DNA of 64,000 nucleotides from Dyadobacter sp. CY345 (GTDB lineage: Bacteria; Bacteroidota; Bacteroidia; Cytophagales; Spirosomataceae): NCBI RefSeq assembly GCF_021502725.1, contig NZ_JAKFFS010000001.1, positions 620,001-684,000 of the forward strand, in the 5' to 3' direction. Positions 17,608-26,301 of this stretch are shown one piece after another; within the stretch, counting starts at the first letter, position 1; each line of letters begins with the position of its first letter. A model generated the notes under the pieces. It saw only the letters and a list, made by a program, of their open reading frames with translations, was not told where the DNA came from and ran no database searches. The position numbers were made by a program, and so were the translations under genes.

Positions 17608-18918
17608 ATGGAAGTTAAAACACCAGTTTCCGGAAGTAATGGATCAAATTTCACAGGAGGTTCAACGATGGACAGACAGAAACCAAAGAAATTCTGGAAC
17701 AGCCGCCGTATTGGCATCATCGCAGGAAGCGTTTTGTTGGTTAGTTTTTTGGTATACCAATTTTTCTTTGCGGATACAAGAAGTAAGCTGAACGTTCAGC
17801 AGGATAAGCTTACTGTCTCAACTGTGAAACAGGGTGAATTTGATGAATTTATTGTTGTTACCGGCGTTGTACAGCCATTAAAAACAATTCAGCTTGATGC
17901 GATCGAAGGTGGTTACGTTACTCAGAAACTTATTGAAGGCGGTAACATGGTAAAGCAGGGCGACGTACTTCTGAAACTGGAAAACCAGAGCTTGAAACTT
18001 AGTTTCCTTCAATCTGAAACGGAAGCCAGCCGACTGGTAAATGATCTTCAAAATACACGTCAGCGTTTAAGAGTTGAGCGTTTTTCATTACAGAAAAGTC
18101 TGAGTGAGCTGGATTTTCAAATCGATCAGGCCAAAGATGCGCATGACCGTAACATCAAATTATACAAAGACAAGGTTATTCCTGACGCGGAATTTCTCAA
18201 AACAAAACGCGAGCTGGAACGTCTGACAAAACAACGTGAAATCGAGATTGAATCGCAGAAATATCAGGAGGAAAATGCTAAAATGCAGATTACCCAGTTG
18301 GAAGGAACACTTTCCAATACCAAGAAAAACGTAGATCTGTGGAGACAAACACTTGATAATCTGGTTGTGAAAGCACCGGTTTCAGGTATGCTTTCATCCA
18401 TGAATGTGGAAGTTGGTTCGAATATTAATCAGGGTCAGAACATTGGACAAATTGATGATTTGAATGGGTTCAAAATGCGTGTGAGCGTTGATGAACATTA
18501 TATTTCCAGGATCTTCGCCGGATTGCAGGGAAGTATGGATTTCAATGGAAAAGCTTATAATCTGAAAATTATCAAAATATATCCGGAAGTATTGAGCGGG
18601 CGATTTGAAGTGGACATGGAGTTTGAAAAAGGCGGGGCTCCCGAATTGATCAAACGCGGACAGTCAGCACCTATACGATTGCAACTTGGACAACCTTCAA
18701 AAGCAACCTTACTGCCAGTCGGTGGATTCTTCTCTGAAACTGGTGGAAACTGGGTGTATGTTGTAGGTTCGGACGGTAAACGTGCAGCCAAACGCAAAAT
18801 CACACTTGGTCGTAAAAATCCTGAATATTTCGAAGTACTTGAAGGATTGCAGCCAGGTGAAAAAGTAATCACAAGTTCGTACGAAAACTTTGGAGACAAT
18901 GAAGTACTGGAATTTTAG
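17608..18918 (+). CDS. HlyD/MacA-type efflux periplasmic adaptor (membrane fusion protein)
   Basis: This 436-residue protein has a cytoplasmic N-terminus of about 33 residues, one transmembrane helix (about 36-55), then a lipoyl half-motif (TIQLDAIEGGYVTQKLIEGGNMVKQGDVL), a long coiled-coil hairpin (about 130-245), the second lipoyl half (LVVKAPVSGMLSSMNVEVGSNINQGQ), a beta-barrel and a C-terminal membrane-proximal domain (LEGLQPGEKVITSSY). It should bridge an inner-membrane ABC pump to an outer-membrane channel, working with the ATPase 208 bases downstream and the permeases beyond. The alternative ATG at 17668 would drop 20 hydrophilic residues; either start keeps the membrane helix. It has the best sigma-54-like promoter of the cluster. 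Confidence 0.9.
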   Translation: MEVKTPVSGSNGSNFTGGSTMDRQKPKKFWNSRRIGIIAGSVLLVSFLVYQFFFADTRSKLNVQQDKLTVSTVKQGEFDEFIVVTGVVQPLKTIQLDAIEGGYVTQKLIEGGNMVKQGDVLLKLENQSLKLSFLQSETEASRLVNDLQNTRQRLRVERFSLQKSLSELDFQIDQAKDAHDRNIKLYKDKVIPDAEFLKTKRELERLTKQREIEIESQKYQEENAKMQITQLEGTLSNTKKNVDLWRQTLDNLVVKAPVSGMLSSMNVEVGSNINQGQNIGQIDDLNGFKMRVSVDEHYISRIFAGLQGSMDFNGKAYNLKIIKIYPEVLSGRFEVDMEFEKGGAPELIKRGQSAPIRLQLGQPSKATLLPVGGFFSETGGNWVYVVGSDGKRAAKRKITLGRKNPEYFEVLEGLQPGEKVITSSYENFGDNEVLEF

Positions 18919-19125
18919 TGTAGCAGTTGGCTTTTAGGGATTAGCTTTTAAGGTTGATAATTGAAACCAGACGCCAGCTCAAACTGATTTTAAAAGATCT
19001 CAAAATTCCAAACAGAAAGTCATCAGATTCAAAGATAGTCACGAAATAAATTAACAAGCCAACACGTAAGAAATACCCATAACCAAGCTAAAAGCCAAAA
19101 GCTAATAGCAAACAGCCAAAAAAAT

Positions 19126-19803
19126 ATGATCAAAATTGACAACTTACAGAAAGTTTTTTCTACGGAAGAAGTAGAAACTACCGCCTTAAACGGTATCGAT
19201 CTGGAAATTAAAGACGGAGAATTTGTCGCTATCATGGGACCGTCCGGATGCGGAAAATCTACGCTTCTGAATATACTTGGCTTGTTGGATAATCCAAGTG
19301 ACGGATCGTATGAATTCTATGGCACAGAGGTTGGGAAAATGTCTGAACGCCAGCGTGCTCAGATTCGTAAGGGAAACATCGGTTTTGTATTTCAAAGCTT
19401 TAACCTCATTGATGAACTTACGGTTTATGAAAATGTTGAACTTCCTCTGTTATATCTAAAAACACCTCCTGCGGAACGGAAAGAAAAAGTGGAAGCCTCC
19501 CTTACCCGCATGAATATGATGCACCGTCGCAACCACTTTCCACAGCAGCTTTCAGGTGGACAGCAGCAACGTACAGCCATAGCCCGTGCAGTAGTAGCCA
19601 CGCCGAAAACAATACTTGCGGATGAACCGACAGGTAACCTTGACTCAAAAAATGGTGAAGAGGTGATGGCTTTACTAAGTCAGTTAAATGCGGCGGGGAC
19701 CACAATCATCATGGTGACTCACTCTCCGTATGACGCTGGTTTTGCACATCGTATCGTGAATCTGTTTGATGGTAAGGTAGTTACTGAAAAAATTCACGTT
19801 TAG
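19126..19803 (+). CDS. ABC transporter ATPase (MacB/LolD type)
   Basis: This 225-residue cytoplasmic ATPase has Walker A GPSGCGKS (38-45), Q-loop VFQSFNL (around 88-94), signature LSGGQ (142-146), Walker B ILADEP (163-168), D-loop GNLDS and H-loop VTHSP. Length and sequence match the LolD/MacB/FtsE branch that energises FtsX-fold permeases. It is the only ABC ATPase in the window, although ten full-length FtsX-type permeases follow, so it is the natural common motor for all or many of them. It follows the adaptor gene by 207 bases. Confidence 0.93.
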   Translation: MIKIDNLQKVFSTEEVETTALNGIDLEIKDGEFVAIMGPSGCGKSTLLNILGLLDNPSDGSYEFYGTEVGKMSERQRAQIRKGNIGFVFQSFNLIDELTVYENVELPLLYLKTPPAERKEKVEASLTRMNMMHRRNHFPQQLSGGQQQRTAIARAVVATPKTILADEPTGNLDSKNGEEVMALLSQLNAAGTTIIMVTHSPYDAGFAHRIVNLFDGKVVTEKIHV

Positions 19804-19845
19804 TTAAATAAGAAAATATTTACCGTTTTTCTCCTTCATAAATAT

Positions 19846-19877
19846 GTTTAGTATTTTAATCTTCTGAAATACTAAAC
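19846..19877 (+). terminator. Stem-loop 1 between ATPase and first permease
   Basis: GTTTAGTATTT and AAATACTAAAC form an 11-bp A/T-rich stem with a 10-base loop. There is no T-tract behind it, so it could be an RNA-processing or attenuation element rather than a full terminator. Confidence 0.5.
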
Positions 19878-19901
19878 ACCATTTATAATCATTAGCTGGT
19901 A

Positions 19902-19949
19902 AAAATTTTGATCTGAAAAAGGATTTTCATCTTTCAGATCAAAAATTTT
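19902..19949 (+). terminator. Stem-loop 2 between ATPase and first permease
   Basis: AAAATTTTGATCTGAAA pairs with TTTCAGATCAAAAATTTT (17 bp with one bulged base) around a 13-base loop. With stem-loop 1 it separates the ATPase from the permease and may set their relative expression. Confidence 0.55.
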
Positions 19950-19994
19950 ACTTGAAGTGTTTGACGTCCAATCGTTGAAAGCCATACTACTAAC

Positions 19995-22403
19995 ATGATC
20001 AAGAACTACCTCAAAATCGCCTGGAGAAATCTTTGGAAACATAAGGTTTATTCATTGTTGAATATTCTCGGTCTAGCGACCGGGATAACGGCTTGTATCA
20101 TCATCATGCTTTTTGTTTTTTATGAAAAAAGCTTTGATGTTATGCACAGCAAGAATATCTACCGGTTGGATGAAGTTCAGAAATATGAGGGAATGGTTGC
20201 CCCGCAGAATGTGGCCTTGTCAATGTACCCCATGGGGCCAACGCTTAAAAGTGATTATCCGGAAATCCTGAATTATGCGCGGATAAGTACAATGGGGAAA
20301 GTTAAGGTTTGGTATAACGATAAAAGACAGATCTTGAATTCGGGCTATTATGTTGATTCTACATTTTTGCAGATGTTTGATTTTCATTTGTTAAAAGGAG
20401 ACAAGAATCTGGTATTGCAGAAGCCGAACAGCGTTGTGCTAACAGAAGAAAATGCGCTCAAAATTTTTGGAAAGGAGGATCCTATCGGTAGAAATGTTAC
20501 GGTTTACGGTGGCGATACCACGACGTTTGTGGTTACAGGTGTGCTCGCAAATGTTCCCAAAACATCACATTTACAGTTTGACGGCTTGTTTTCTTTAAGC
20601 ACTTTTGCCAAACCTGATCTGATGAATAACTGGGGAGGAAACTGGATGGTAACTTACCTCGAATTGTCAAAAGATGCTGACGTCGCCTCGCTTGAAAAAC
20701 GTTTCCCTGATTTTTTGAAAAGGAACATGAAAGAAGGCGGCTGGAAGTTTTATGAGCTTTTCCTGCAACCGCTGAGGGAAGTCCATTCCAATTCAACCAA
20801 CATCACCCACGACTATCAGAATTACCAGAAATTTGATCAGAATTACACCTACGTGTTTTCAGTCATTGCGTTCATCGTTTTGCTGATTGCTTGTATTAAT
20901 TTTATGAATCTTTCGACGGCACGTTCGGCTGGAAGAGCCAAGGAAATTGGTATCAGAAAAGCAAGCGGATCCGGGCGTTTCCAACTGGGTTTGCAGTTTC
21001 TCGGCGAATCTGTTATGTTATGTTTTTTTGCATTGCTGGTCGCTATTCCCTTTGTGTATTTATTGCTGCCATATATAAATGAACTAAGTCAAAGGAAACT
21101 GGAATTCTCCATTTTTAGTCAGCCATTATTACTGATCTCATTGCTGGGCGGTGCAATTGTTGTCGGTATCATTTCCGGACTTTATCCCGCGGCTTATCTT
21201 TCTTCATTTAACGCTGCAACTGTTTTAAAAGGAACCATGCAGACGGCTGGTAAGAAATTATCATTTCGAAATGTGTTGGTAGTCGGACAGTTTGCCGGTG
21301 CTATATTTCTGATGATCGCAACAGTTCTGACGGTCCGCCAGCTGAATTATATGCAAAAGGCGAACATTGGATTCGACCGTGAGCAGGTTGTCACGATTCC
21401 GCTAGGTATGGAAGGGAATAAAAACTATCAGGCGTTGAAAGATGCCTTACTGTCAAAAGCTAATATCGTTGCAGTGACCGCTTCCCGACAAAAATTGGGA
21501 AATAATATGCACCAGACCGGCGTGAGATTCCATGGAGATGGGCCAGTCCGTGAAATGGCGTCATCCCAGGTTGTTGTTGACAAAGACTATCTGACTTTAT
21601 ATAAAATCCCTCTGGTCGCTGGCCGGAATTTCGCGAAGGAAGGTGATTCCGATAATGGAAAAGCATATATCGTCAATGAAACCATGGCCAAAGAATTGTT
21701 GAAGGAAACGCCGGGCAAATCGCTCGATTATTTGATCGGTAAAAATTTCGGTTTTGGCGGAATGGATTCTGTCGGTGTTCTGATAGGTGTTGCCAAAGAT
21801 TTCAATTTTAATTCGCTTCATCACAAGATAGAAACGCTGTGTATTTTAAATAATAATGATTGGGGATTTGGTGAAATGTCTGTGAAGGTAAACAGCAGCA
21901 AGGCTAAGGAAGCCATTGCAGATATCCAGTCAACCTGGAAAGAAATTGCTCCGAACGACGATTTTGAATATGAATTTCTGGACGATCACTTTGCTGAATT
22001 ATATCGTGCGGACAATACATTAAGCGAAATTGTGGGAATACTGGCCATGCTGGCGATCCTGATTTCCTGTTTAGGATTATTTGGTCTGGCATCCTTTTCA
22101 GTGGAGCAGCGTGTGAAAGAAATTGGCGTCCGCAAAGTGTTAGGCGCTAGTGTCGTTCAAATTGTTAACCTGATCTCTCAGGATTTTCTTCGGTTGGTCA
22201 TCATTGCTTTTGTCATCGCGGCACCGCTGGCCTGGTTCGGAATGAGTAAATGGCTTGAAGATTATGCATACCGGATCGATATTTCCTGGTGGGTTTTCGC
22301 GCTCGCCGGCGTTCTTGCCGTTGCTATTGCACTCATGACTGTCAGTTTCCAATCGATAAAAGCTGCCTTGAAAAATCCGGTAAAGTCGCTGCGTAGCGAG
22401 TAG
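19995..22403 (+). CDS. FtsX/MacB-type ABC permease 1
   Basis: This 802-residue inner-membrane permease has the doubled architecture: helix 1 (about 18-42), a periplasmic MacB-like domain (about 50-275) with SFDVMHSKNIYRLDE, an FtsX core with LIACINFMNLSTARS and AKEIGIRKASGSG, a second periplasmic domain (about 450-670), and a second FtsX core with LGLFGLASFSVEQRVKEIGVRKVLGAS. It ends NPVKSLRSE. It is the only intact permease close to the ATPase and adaptor genes. Proteins of this type move lipoproteins, peptides, antimicrobials or lipids outward, or act as mechanotransmitters; the substrate is unknown. A decayed permease tail follows directly. Confidence 0.92.
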   Translation: MIKNYLKIAWRNLWKHKVYSLLNILGLATGITACIIIMLFVFYEKSFDVMHSKNIYRLDEVQKYEGMVAPQNVALSMYPMGPTLKSDYPEILNYARISTMGKVKVWYNDKRQILNSGYYVDSTFLQMFDFHLLKGDKNLVLQKPNSVVLTEENALKIFGKEDPIGRNVTVYGGDTTTFVVTGVLANVPKTSHLQFDGLFSLSTFAKPDLMNNWGGNWMVTYLELSKDADVASLEKRFPDFLKRNMKEGGWKFYELFLQPLREVHSNSTNITHDYQNYQKFDQNYTYVFSVIAFIVLLIACINFMNLSTARSAGRAKEIGIRKASGSGRFQLGLQFLGESVMLCFFALLVAIPFVYLLLPYINELSQRKLEFSIFSQPLLLISLLGGAIVVGIISGLYPAAYLSSFNAATVLKGTMQTAGKKLSFRNVLVVGQFAGAIFLMIATVLTVRQLNYMQKANIGFDREQVVTIPLGMEGNKNYQALKDALLSKANIVAVTASRQKLGNNMHQTGVRFHGDGPVREMASSQVVVDKDYLTLYKIPLVAGRNFAKEGDSDNGKAYIVNETMAKELLKETPGKSLDYLIGKNFGFGGMDSVGVLIGVAKDFNFNSLHHKIETLCILNNNDWGFGEMSVKVNSSKAKEAIADIQSTWKEIAPNDDFEYEFLDDHFAELYRADNTLSEIVGILAMLAILISCLGLFGLASFSVEQRVKEIGVRKVLGASVVQIVNLISQDFLRLVIIAFVIAAPLAWFGMSKWLEDYAYRIDISWWVFALAGVLAVAIALMTVSFQSIKAALKNPVKSLRSE

Positions 22404-22425
22404 GTTGTAGTGGTTAGACGGTTAG

Positions 22426-22520
22426 CCACTGCTGGCGATTTTCGTAGCTATTTTAACGATAGGTTTTCAAAGCGTAAAACCGCAATGCCGGCTCCGGTGA
22501 AGAGTTTGAAGTCTGAGTAG
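22426..22520 (+). pseudogene. Decayed C-terminal remnant of another FtsX-type permease
   Basis: From 22426 the codons read PLLAIFVAILTIGFQSVK, matching the last helix and SFQSIK motif of the neighbouring permeases. A one-base deletion then shifts the frame, after which the other frame reads AMPAPVKSLKSE-stop, the family's C-terminal signature. The stop TAG ends at 22520. The body of the gene is gone. This is the scar of an eleventh permease lost by deletion. Confidence 0.8.
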
Positions 22521-22579
22521 AAAATGTTAAATTCACTAATATTTTGTAAATTTAGTGTTGGAGCTTTAAAATAATCGCG

Positions 22580-22813
22580 ATGCAAACCAAGACAATTGAT
22601 AACGAAATTGCCCTGTATCTTACATTTCTCGACAAAGACGAAAAGGAATCGATTCTTGGAGTAATCAAATCGTTTCTGAAATCAAAAAATAAGGAAAACG
22701 ATAGGGTCTCAATTGAGCAATACAACAATGAGCTGGATGAGGCGGTTGAGAGGATTAAAAATGGGGTTCATTTGACTCAAGAGGAGGTTGAAAATCAATC
22801 GGGTAAATGGTAG
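22580..22813 (+). CDS. Antitoxin of a RelE/ParE-type module
   Basis: This 77-residue acidic, helical protein (MQTKTIDNEIALYLTFLDKDEKESILGVI...) directly precedes a RelE/ParE-like toxin. Its last codons overlap the toxin start (AAATGGTAG: the antitoxin ends K-W-stop and the toxin begins ATGGTA). The C-terminal half YNNELDEAVERIKNGVHLTQEEVE resembles antitoxin tails that wrap the toxin. It probably neutralises the toxin and represses the promoter. I assign the role mainly from context. Confidence 0.8.
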   Translation: MQTKTIDNEIALYLTFLDKDEKESILGVIKSFLKSKNKENDRVSIEQYNNELDEAVERIKNGVHLTQEEVENQSGKW

Positions 22814-23115
22814 ATCATTATAGTGTTGTATGGGATAAAAATGCCTTGGAACATTTATCAGAAATATATCATCACATTTTAAAAGACTCTTATCAAAATG
22901 CTCAAAAAGTAAGATTGAAAATTTTGGAACAAACAGCACAGCTAAAAGAGGAGCCGTGGCGTCATAATGCAGATAAACTTAGATTGGATAAGAATCCAGC
23001 TTTTCGCGCATTCGAAATATACAGATTTAGGATTACTTATTACATTAATAAAGATGCCAAATCGGTGAGCATATTAAGAGTGCGTAGTACCTGGCAAGAA
23101 CCGTTGTTGTATTAG
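22807..23115 (+). CDS. RelE/ParE-family toxin
   Basis: This 102-residue basic protein has the RelE/ParE fold pattern: VVWDKNALEHLSEIYHHI at the start, a helical hairpin, then RAFEIYRFRITYYINKDAKSVSILRVRSTWQEP, with the Arg/Tyr-rich strands that form the active surface and the SILRVRS...W C-terminal signature. It may cleave mRNA on the ribosome or poison gyrase; the subfamily cannot be decided. The 7-base overlap with the antitoxin indicates translational coupling. The pair sits between a permease remnant and the next permease. Confidence 0.85.
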   Translation: MVDHYSVVWDKNALEHLSEIYHHILKDSYQNAQKVRLKILEQTAQLKEEPWRHNADKLRLDKNPAFRAFEIYRFRITYYINKDAKSVSILRVRSTWQEPLLY

Positions 23116-23135
23116 TTTTTCAAGTTACATAAAAA

Positions 23136-23251
23136 AGTACGCAAATGAACAAGGTGTCCGATTTCGGACACCTTGTTTTGGTTTTAACTGAGTTAATAAT
23201 TTGATTATTAGTATGTTATGCTGAATGATTGGATGTGGTATAATAATTTAA
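23136..23251 (+). promoter_or_regulatory. Enhancer dyads and degenerate sigma-54-like promoter before permease run 1
   Basis: A perfect dyad TGTCCG-ATTT-CGGACA lies at 23155-23170, with a weaker one (AGTACG-CAAA-TGAACA) 19 bp upstream. TTGATTATTAGTATG follows at 23201, exactly 46 bp after the dyad start, and TGGTATAATAATTTAA at 23236, exactly 81 bp after it. Both distances equal those before the hlyD-type gene. The dyad is also part of an AAGGTGTCCGA/TCGGACACCTT hairpin, so it may double as the terminator of the toxin operon. Confidence 0.55.
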
Positions 23252-23329
23252 TATTTACATTGGACTATTCCCACTTATGTGAAATTACAACAGTATGCGT
23301 TGTCATCAATCCCATGAAAGGCTGTAATC

Positions 23330-25711
23330 ATGTTCAAAAACTACATTAAAATTGCTTTTCGCTCACTTTGGAAAAACCGGCTGTTTACCGGGATAAATCT
23401 TCTTGGACTTTCTCTTGGGCTGGCAAGCGCGGTAGTCCTAATTTTATTCATCCAAAGAGGATTGACGTTCGATACGTTCCATCAAGAAAGCGACCAGATT
23501 TACTTTATCCAGACAGAAGATAAAGACAGCCGATATAACCAGACTGTTTATCCGATTTTAGACCAGTTGCTGAAGACTTATCCTGAAATTAAAAAAGGAA
23601 CACACATTCAGGGTTGGGGAAATGCATGGATTAACTATAAAGGCAAGGATATCCAAGGAAGTACAAAATATGTCGACAGCTCTTTTTTTGATATTTTTTC
23701 TTTTAAGCTCAAATACGGTAACACCGCAACTGCTTTAAAAAACAGGCAATCAATTCTTATCAACAATGATATCGCCATATCGCTTTTTGGTGATATAAAC
23801 CCGGTCGGACAAATTGTTTCTGTAAATGATACCTTGAATTTCACTGTAACGGGTGTTTTACAAAATTTACCTGATAATTCTTCTATCCAGTTCGACGTAT
23901 TAATGCCTATCGCAAATCTGGAATCAGACAAGAATTTTCAGGAAAACGCAGACTGGTACAATACCTTCGCAACGGTTTATATCAAACTTGATAAGGGTGC
24001 ATCGGTCAGTAAGCTTGAAGCAAAATTTCCCGGATTTGTTAAAACGCATTTCGCTGAAGGGGGTAAGGATCGAAAAATTCGTATTGGACCGATAAAAGAT
24101 TTTATCCATTATCAGAATCCCTTTTTCAAAAATATGATCTATGGAGCAATGACCATCGCTGGTTTCATTTTGCTCATTATTAGTATCAATCTTATCAATT
24201 TAAATACGGCAATCGCTTTTACAAGGGCGAAGGAAGTGGCAGTTAGAAAAGTAACAGGTTCTAATCTGCGGCAAATCTTAACCCAGTTCTGGTTTGAATC
24301 CGGGATTGTTCTGGTTTCGGCTTTAATACTGTCGATATTTTTTGCAGTTTCTTATCTAATCCCTCAGTTCAACGAGTATCGGCAGGGGCGTATGCAGCTG
24401 ATGTTGAATTGGGAGCAGGAAAAAGTTACGATTCTGACCCTACTGCTGATTATTGGAATTATAGCTTTTATAGCAGGCACTTATCCTGCCGTTTATCTGA
24501 ATAAGCTTGATATCCGGGACACTATAAAAGGAAAAATCACAAAGAAAACACAGTCGAGAAGCTGGACCAGGGAGAGTTTGATTGTAATCCAGTTTGCACT
24601 TACGATTATTCTTATTTTAGGTGCAATCAGCGTTCGAATGCAGATTGGTTTCATGAGGGGGGCAAACGTCGGTTTTGATAAAGAAAATATCGTCGTCGTC
24701 CAGTCGGATATGCAGTATAAAGATGAGAATGCGGCGATGGGGCAGTTTACGGGAATTCTGGATGATTTGAAACAAAATCCTCATATTAAAAGTATAGCGA
24801 CTTCCGGTGTCGTTCCGACAAAATACTGGAACAATTACAACGTCTACTTTTCCGAATCTGAGCCTGACAAAGAAATTAGGTTAAGACAGGCTGGAACAAG
24901 CTCGTCCTATACTAAAACCTACAATATCAGGATGTTGGAAGGCCGGGATTTTTCTGAGGAACTTGATAAAAACGGAGAAAATAATCCGGTTGTTATCAAT
25001 GAATCCGCCATGAAAGCGCTTGGTTGGAAATCGGCAGTTGGAAAGCGTCTCCGGCCAAAAAGCAATCAAAAAGTATATACCATTGTGGGCGTGATGAAGG
25101 ATTTTAATTATCAGGAATTAAAAGAACGGATTGAGCCCCTGATTCACTGGTATGAAGGGAAAACAGCCTTGAACAGTTATCTGACAATTAAATTTGATGA
25201 CAGTAAAAATGCGGCGACGGTACTTGCGGCGCTGGAATCAAAAATGAAAAAGATTCCGGCTAAAAAACCGTTCAAGTTTTTCTATTTATCTGATGAGATC
25301 AGCAGGCAGTATAACGATCTGGACGGTATCTGGAAAATGGTGAATTTTGTGACCATTCTTTCGATTGTCATTGCGCTCGCCGGTATTTTTGGACTCATCA
25401 CATTGGCTGCAAATCAACGCATCAAGGAAGTAGGAATTCGTAAAGTTCTCGGGGCAAGTGTCCGGGAAATCACCATACTGTTGTCACGCGATTTTATCGC
25501 CCTTGTTACAATTTCTATTGCGATCGGACTTCCGCTTGCTTATAGTTTTGTTAAAAGTTTTCTACAACGTTATCAGTATCACGTCGATCTCAAATGGTAT
25601 GTATTCGCTCAGGTTGGTGTTTTCCTACTGTTTCTCACCATACTCACCGTCGGTTTTCAAAGTATCAAAGCAGCGATGATGGATCCGGTAAAATCTTTAA
25701 AATCTGAATAA
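23330..25711 (+). CDS. FtsX/MacB-type ABC permease 2
   Basis: This 793-residue doubled FtsX-type permease has a first helix (about 18-42), a first periplasmic domain with TFDTFHQESDQIYFIQ, and a core helix at about 272-292. It differs from its paralogues in reading LIISINLINLNTAIAFTRAKEVAVRKVTG (Ser-Ile in place of the usual Cys-Ile-Asn-Phe). The second core is LAGIFGLITLAANQRIKEVGIRKVLGAS, and the protein ends NPVKSLKSE. It is the first gene of a tight operon (gaps of 10-60 bases) that runs to about 33957 and is preceded by the dyad/sigma-54-like promoter. Substrate unknown. Confidence 0.92.
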   Translation: MFKNYIKIAFRSLWKNRLFTGINLLGLSLGLASAVVLILFIQRGLTFDTFHQESDQIYFIQTEDKDSRYNQTVYPILDQLLKTYPEIKKGTHIQGWGNAWINYKGKDIQGSTKYVDSSFFDIFSFKLKYGNTATALKNRQSILINNDIAISLFGDINPVGQIVSVNDTLNFTVTGVLQNLPDNSSIQFDVLMPIANLESDKNFQENADWYNTFATVYIKLDKGASVSKLEAKFPGFVKTHFAEGGKDRKIRIGPIKDFIHYQNPFFKNMIYGAMTIAGFILLIISINLINLNTAIAFTRAKEVAVRKVTGSNLRQILTQFWFESGIVLVSALILSIFFAVSYLIPQFNEYRQGRMQLMLNWEQEKVTILTLLLIIGIIAFIAGTYPAVYLNKLDIRDTIKGKITKKTQSRSWTRESLIVIQFALTIILILGAISVRMQIGFMRGANVGFDKENIVVVQSDMQYKDENAAMGQFTGILDDLKQNPHIKSIATSGVVPTKYWNNYNVYFSESEPDKEIRLRQAGTSSSYTKTYNIRMLEGRDFSEELDKNGENNPVVINESAMKALGWKSAVGKRLRPKSNQKVYTIVGVMKDFNYQELKERIEPLIHWYEGKTALNSYLTIKFDDSKNAATVLAALESKMKKIPAKKPFKFFYLSDEISRQYNDLDGIWKMVNFVTILSIVIALAGIFGLITLAANQRIKEVGIRKVLGASVREITILLSRDFIALVTISIAIGLPLAYSFVKSFLQRYQYHVDLKWYVFAQVGVFLLFLTILTVGFQSIKAAMMDPVKSLKSE

Positions 25712-25722
25712 CCAATTTAGTC

Positions 25723-26289
25723 ATGAAAAAATATATATTTCTCTTTTTTGCCGTAAGTAACTCTGTTGCATTCGAACAGTCAAAAACAGTTTGTCGGAGT
25801 GTTACCAACGATGGAAACGCGCTTTCTATTCACATGAGCGGCAATATCGATGGTGAGGACTTCAATTTTGATCACACTTTTGATATCTCTTCGCTGGATA
25901 AAATTGCCAGGCTTGTGTTTAAGGATAAAATTTTGGATTCACTAGACGTGTTCATTGCCGAAATTCCGGAAAAACCTACGTTCCCCAAAGTTTCCAAAGC
26001 AGCAAAACCTTCCAAAGCGGATAAATCTGAGGTAGTTGTCAACATGGAAGAAACTGCGACTTCTGATAATCAAATTAAAAATCTTTCGTCAGCTACACAA
26101 AAATCTTTTTCGAAAGAGGTTAGATATAATTCTGAATGCGGCGAATTATTTCTGCGGTATAAGTACGAAAAGGGCGGTGAAGAGTATGAATACGAGCGTA
26201 CAATCAACGCCAAAAATAAATCAAAAAGTGAGCGTATGCACATCATTGAAGAAACAGAAAGAGAGTTAGGTTTGACAACAATACAATAA
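25723..26289 (+). CDS. Small exported protein of unknown function within the permease operon
   Basis: This 188-residue protein starts 11 bases after one permease and ends 12 bases before the next, so it belongs to the operon. The N-terminus MKKYIFLFFAVSNSVAF looks like a signal peptide. A beta-rich segment (ALSIHMSGNIDGEDFNFDHTFDISSLD), a Lys/Pro/Ser-rich linker (PTFPKVSKAAKPSKADKSE) and a charged C-terminal half follow. No known family is recognised. It could be a periplasmic partner or substrate of the permeases; that is only contextual. Confidence 0.65.
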   Translation: MKKYIFLFFAVSNSVAFEQSKTVCRSVTNDGNALSIHMSGNIDGEDFNFDHTFDISSLDKIARLVFKDKILDSLDVFIAEIPEKPTFPKVSKAAKPSKADKSEVVVNMEETATSDNQIKNLSSATQKSFSKEVRYNSECGELFLRYKYEKGGEEYEYERTINAKNKSKSERMHIIEETERELGLTTIQ

Positions 26290-26301
26290 CCAGATTTAGC
26301 C

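Noticed and set aside
18919..19125. Inverted GGCTTTTAG/CTAAAAGCC sequences in the gap between adaptor and ATPase considered as a terminator
   Set aside because: The arms are over 130 bases apart and imperfect; the pairing is too weak to call a feature.
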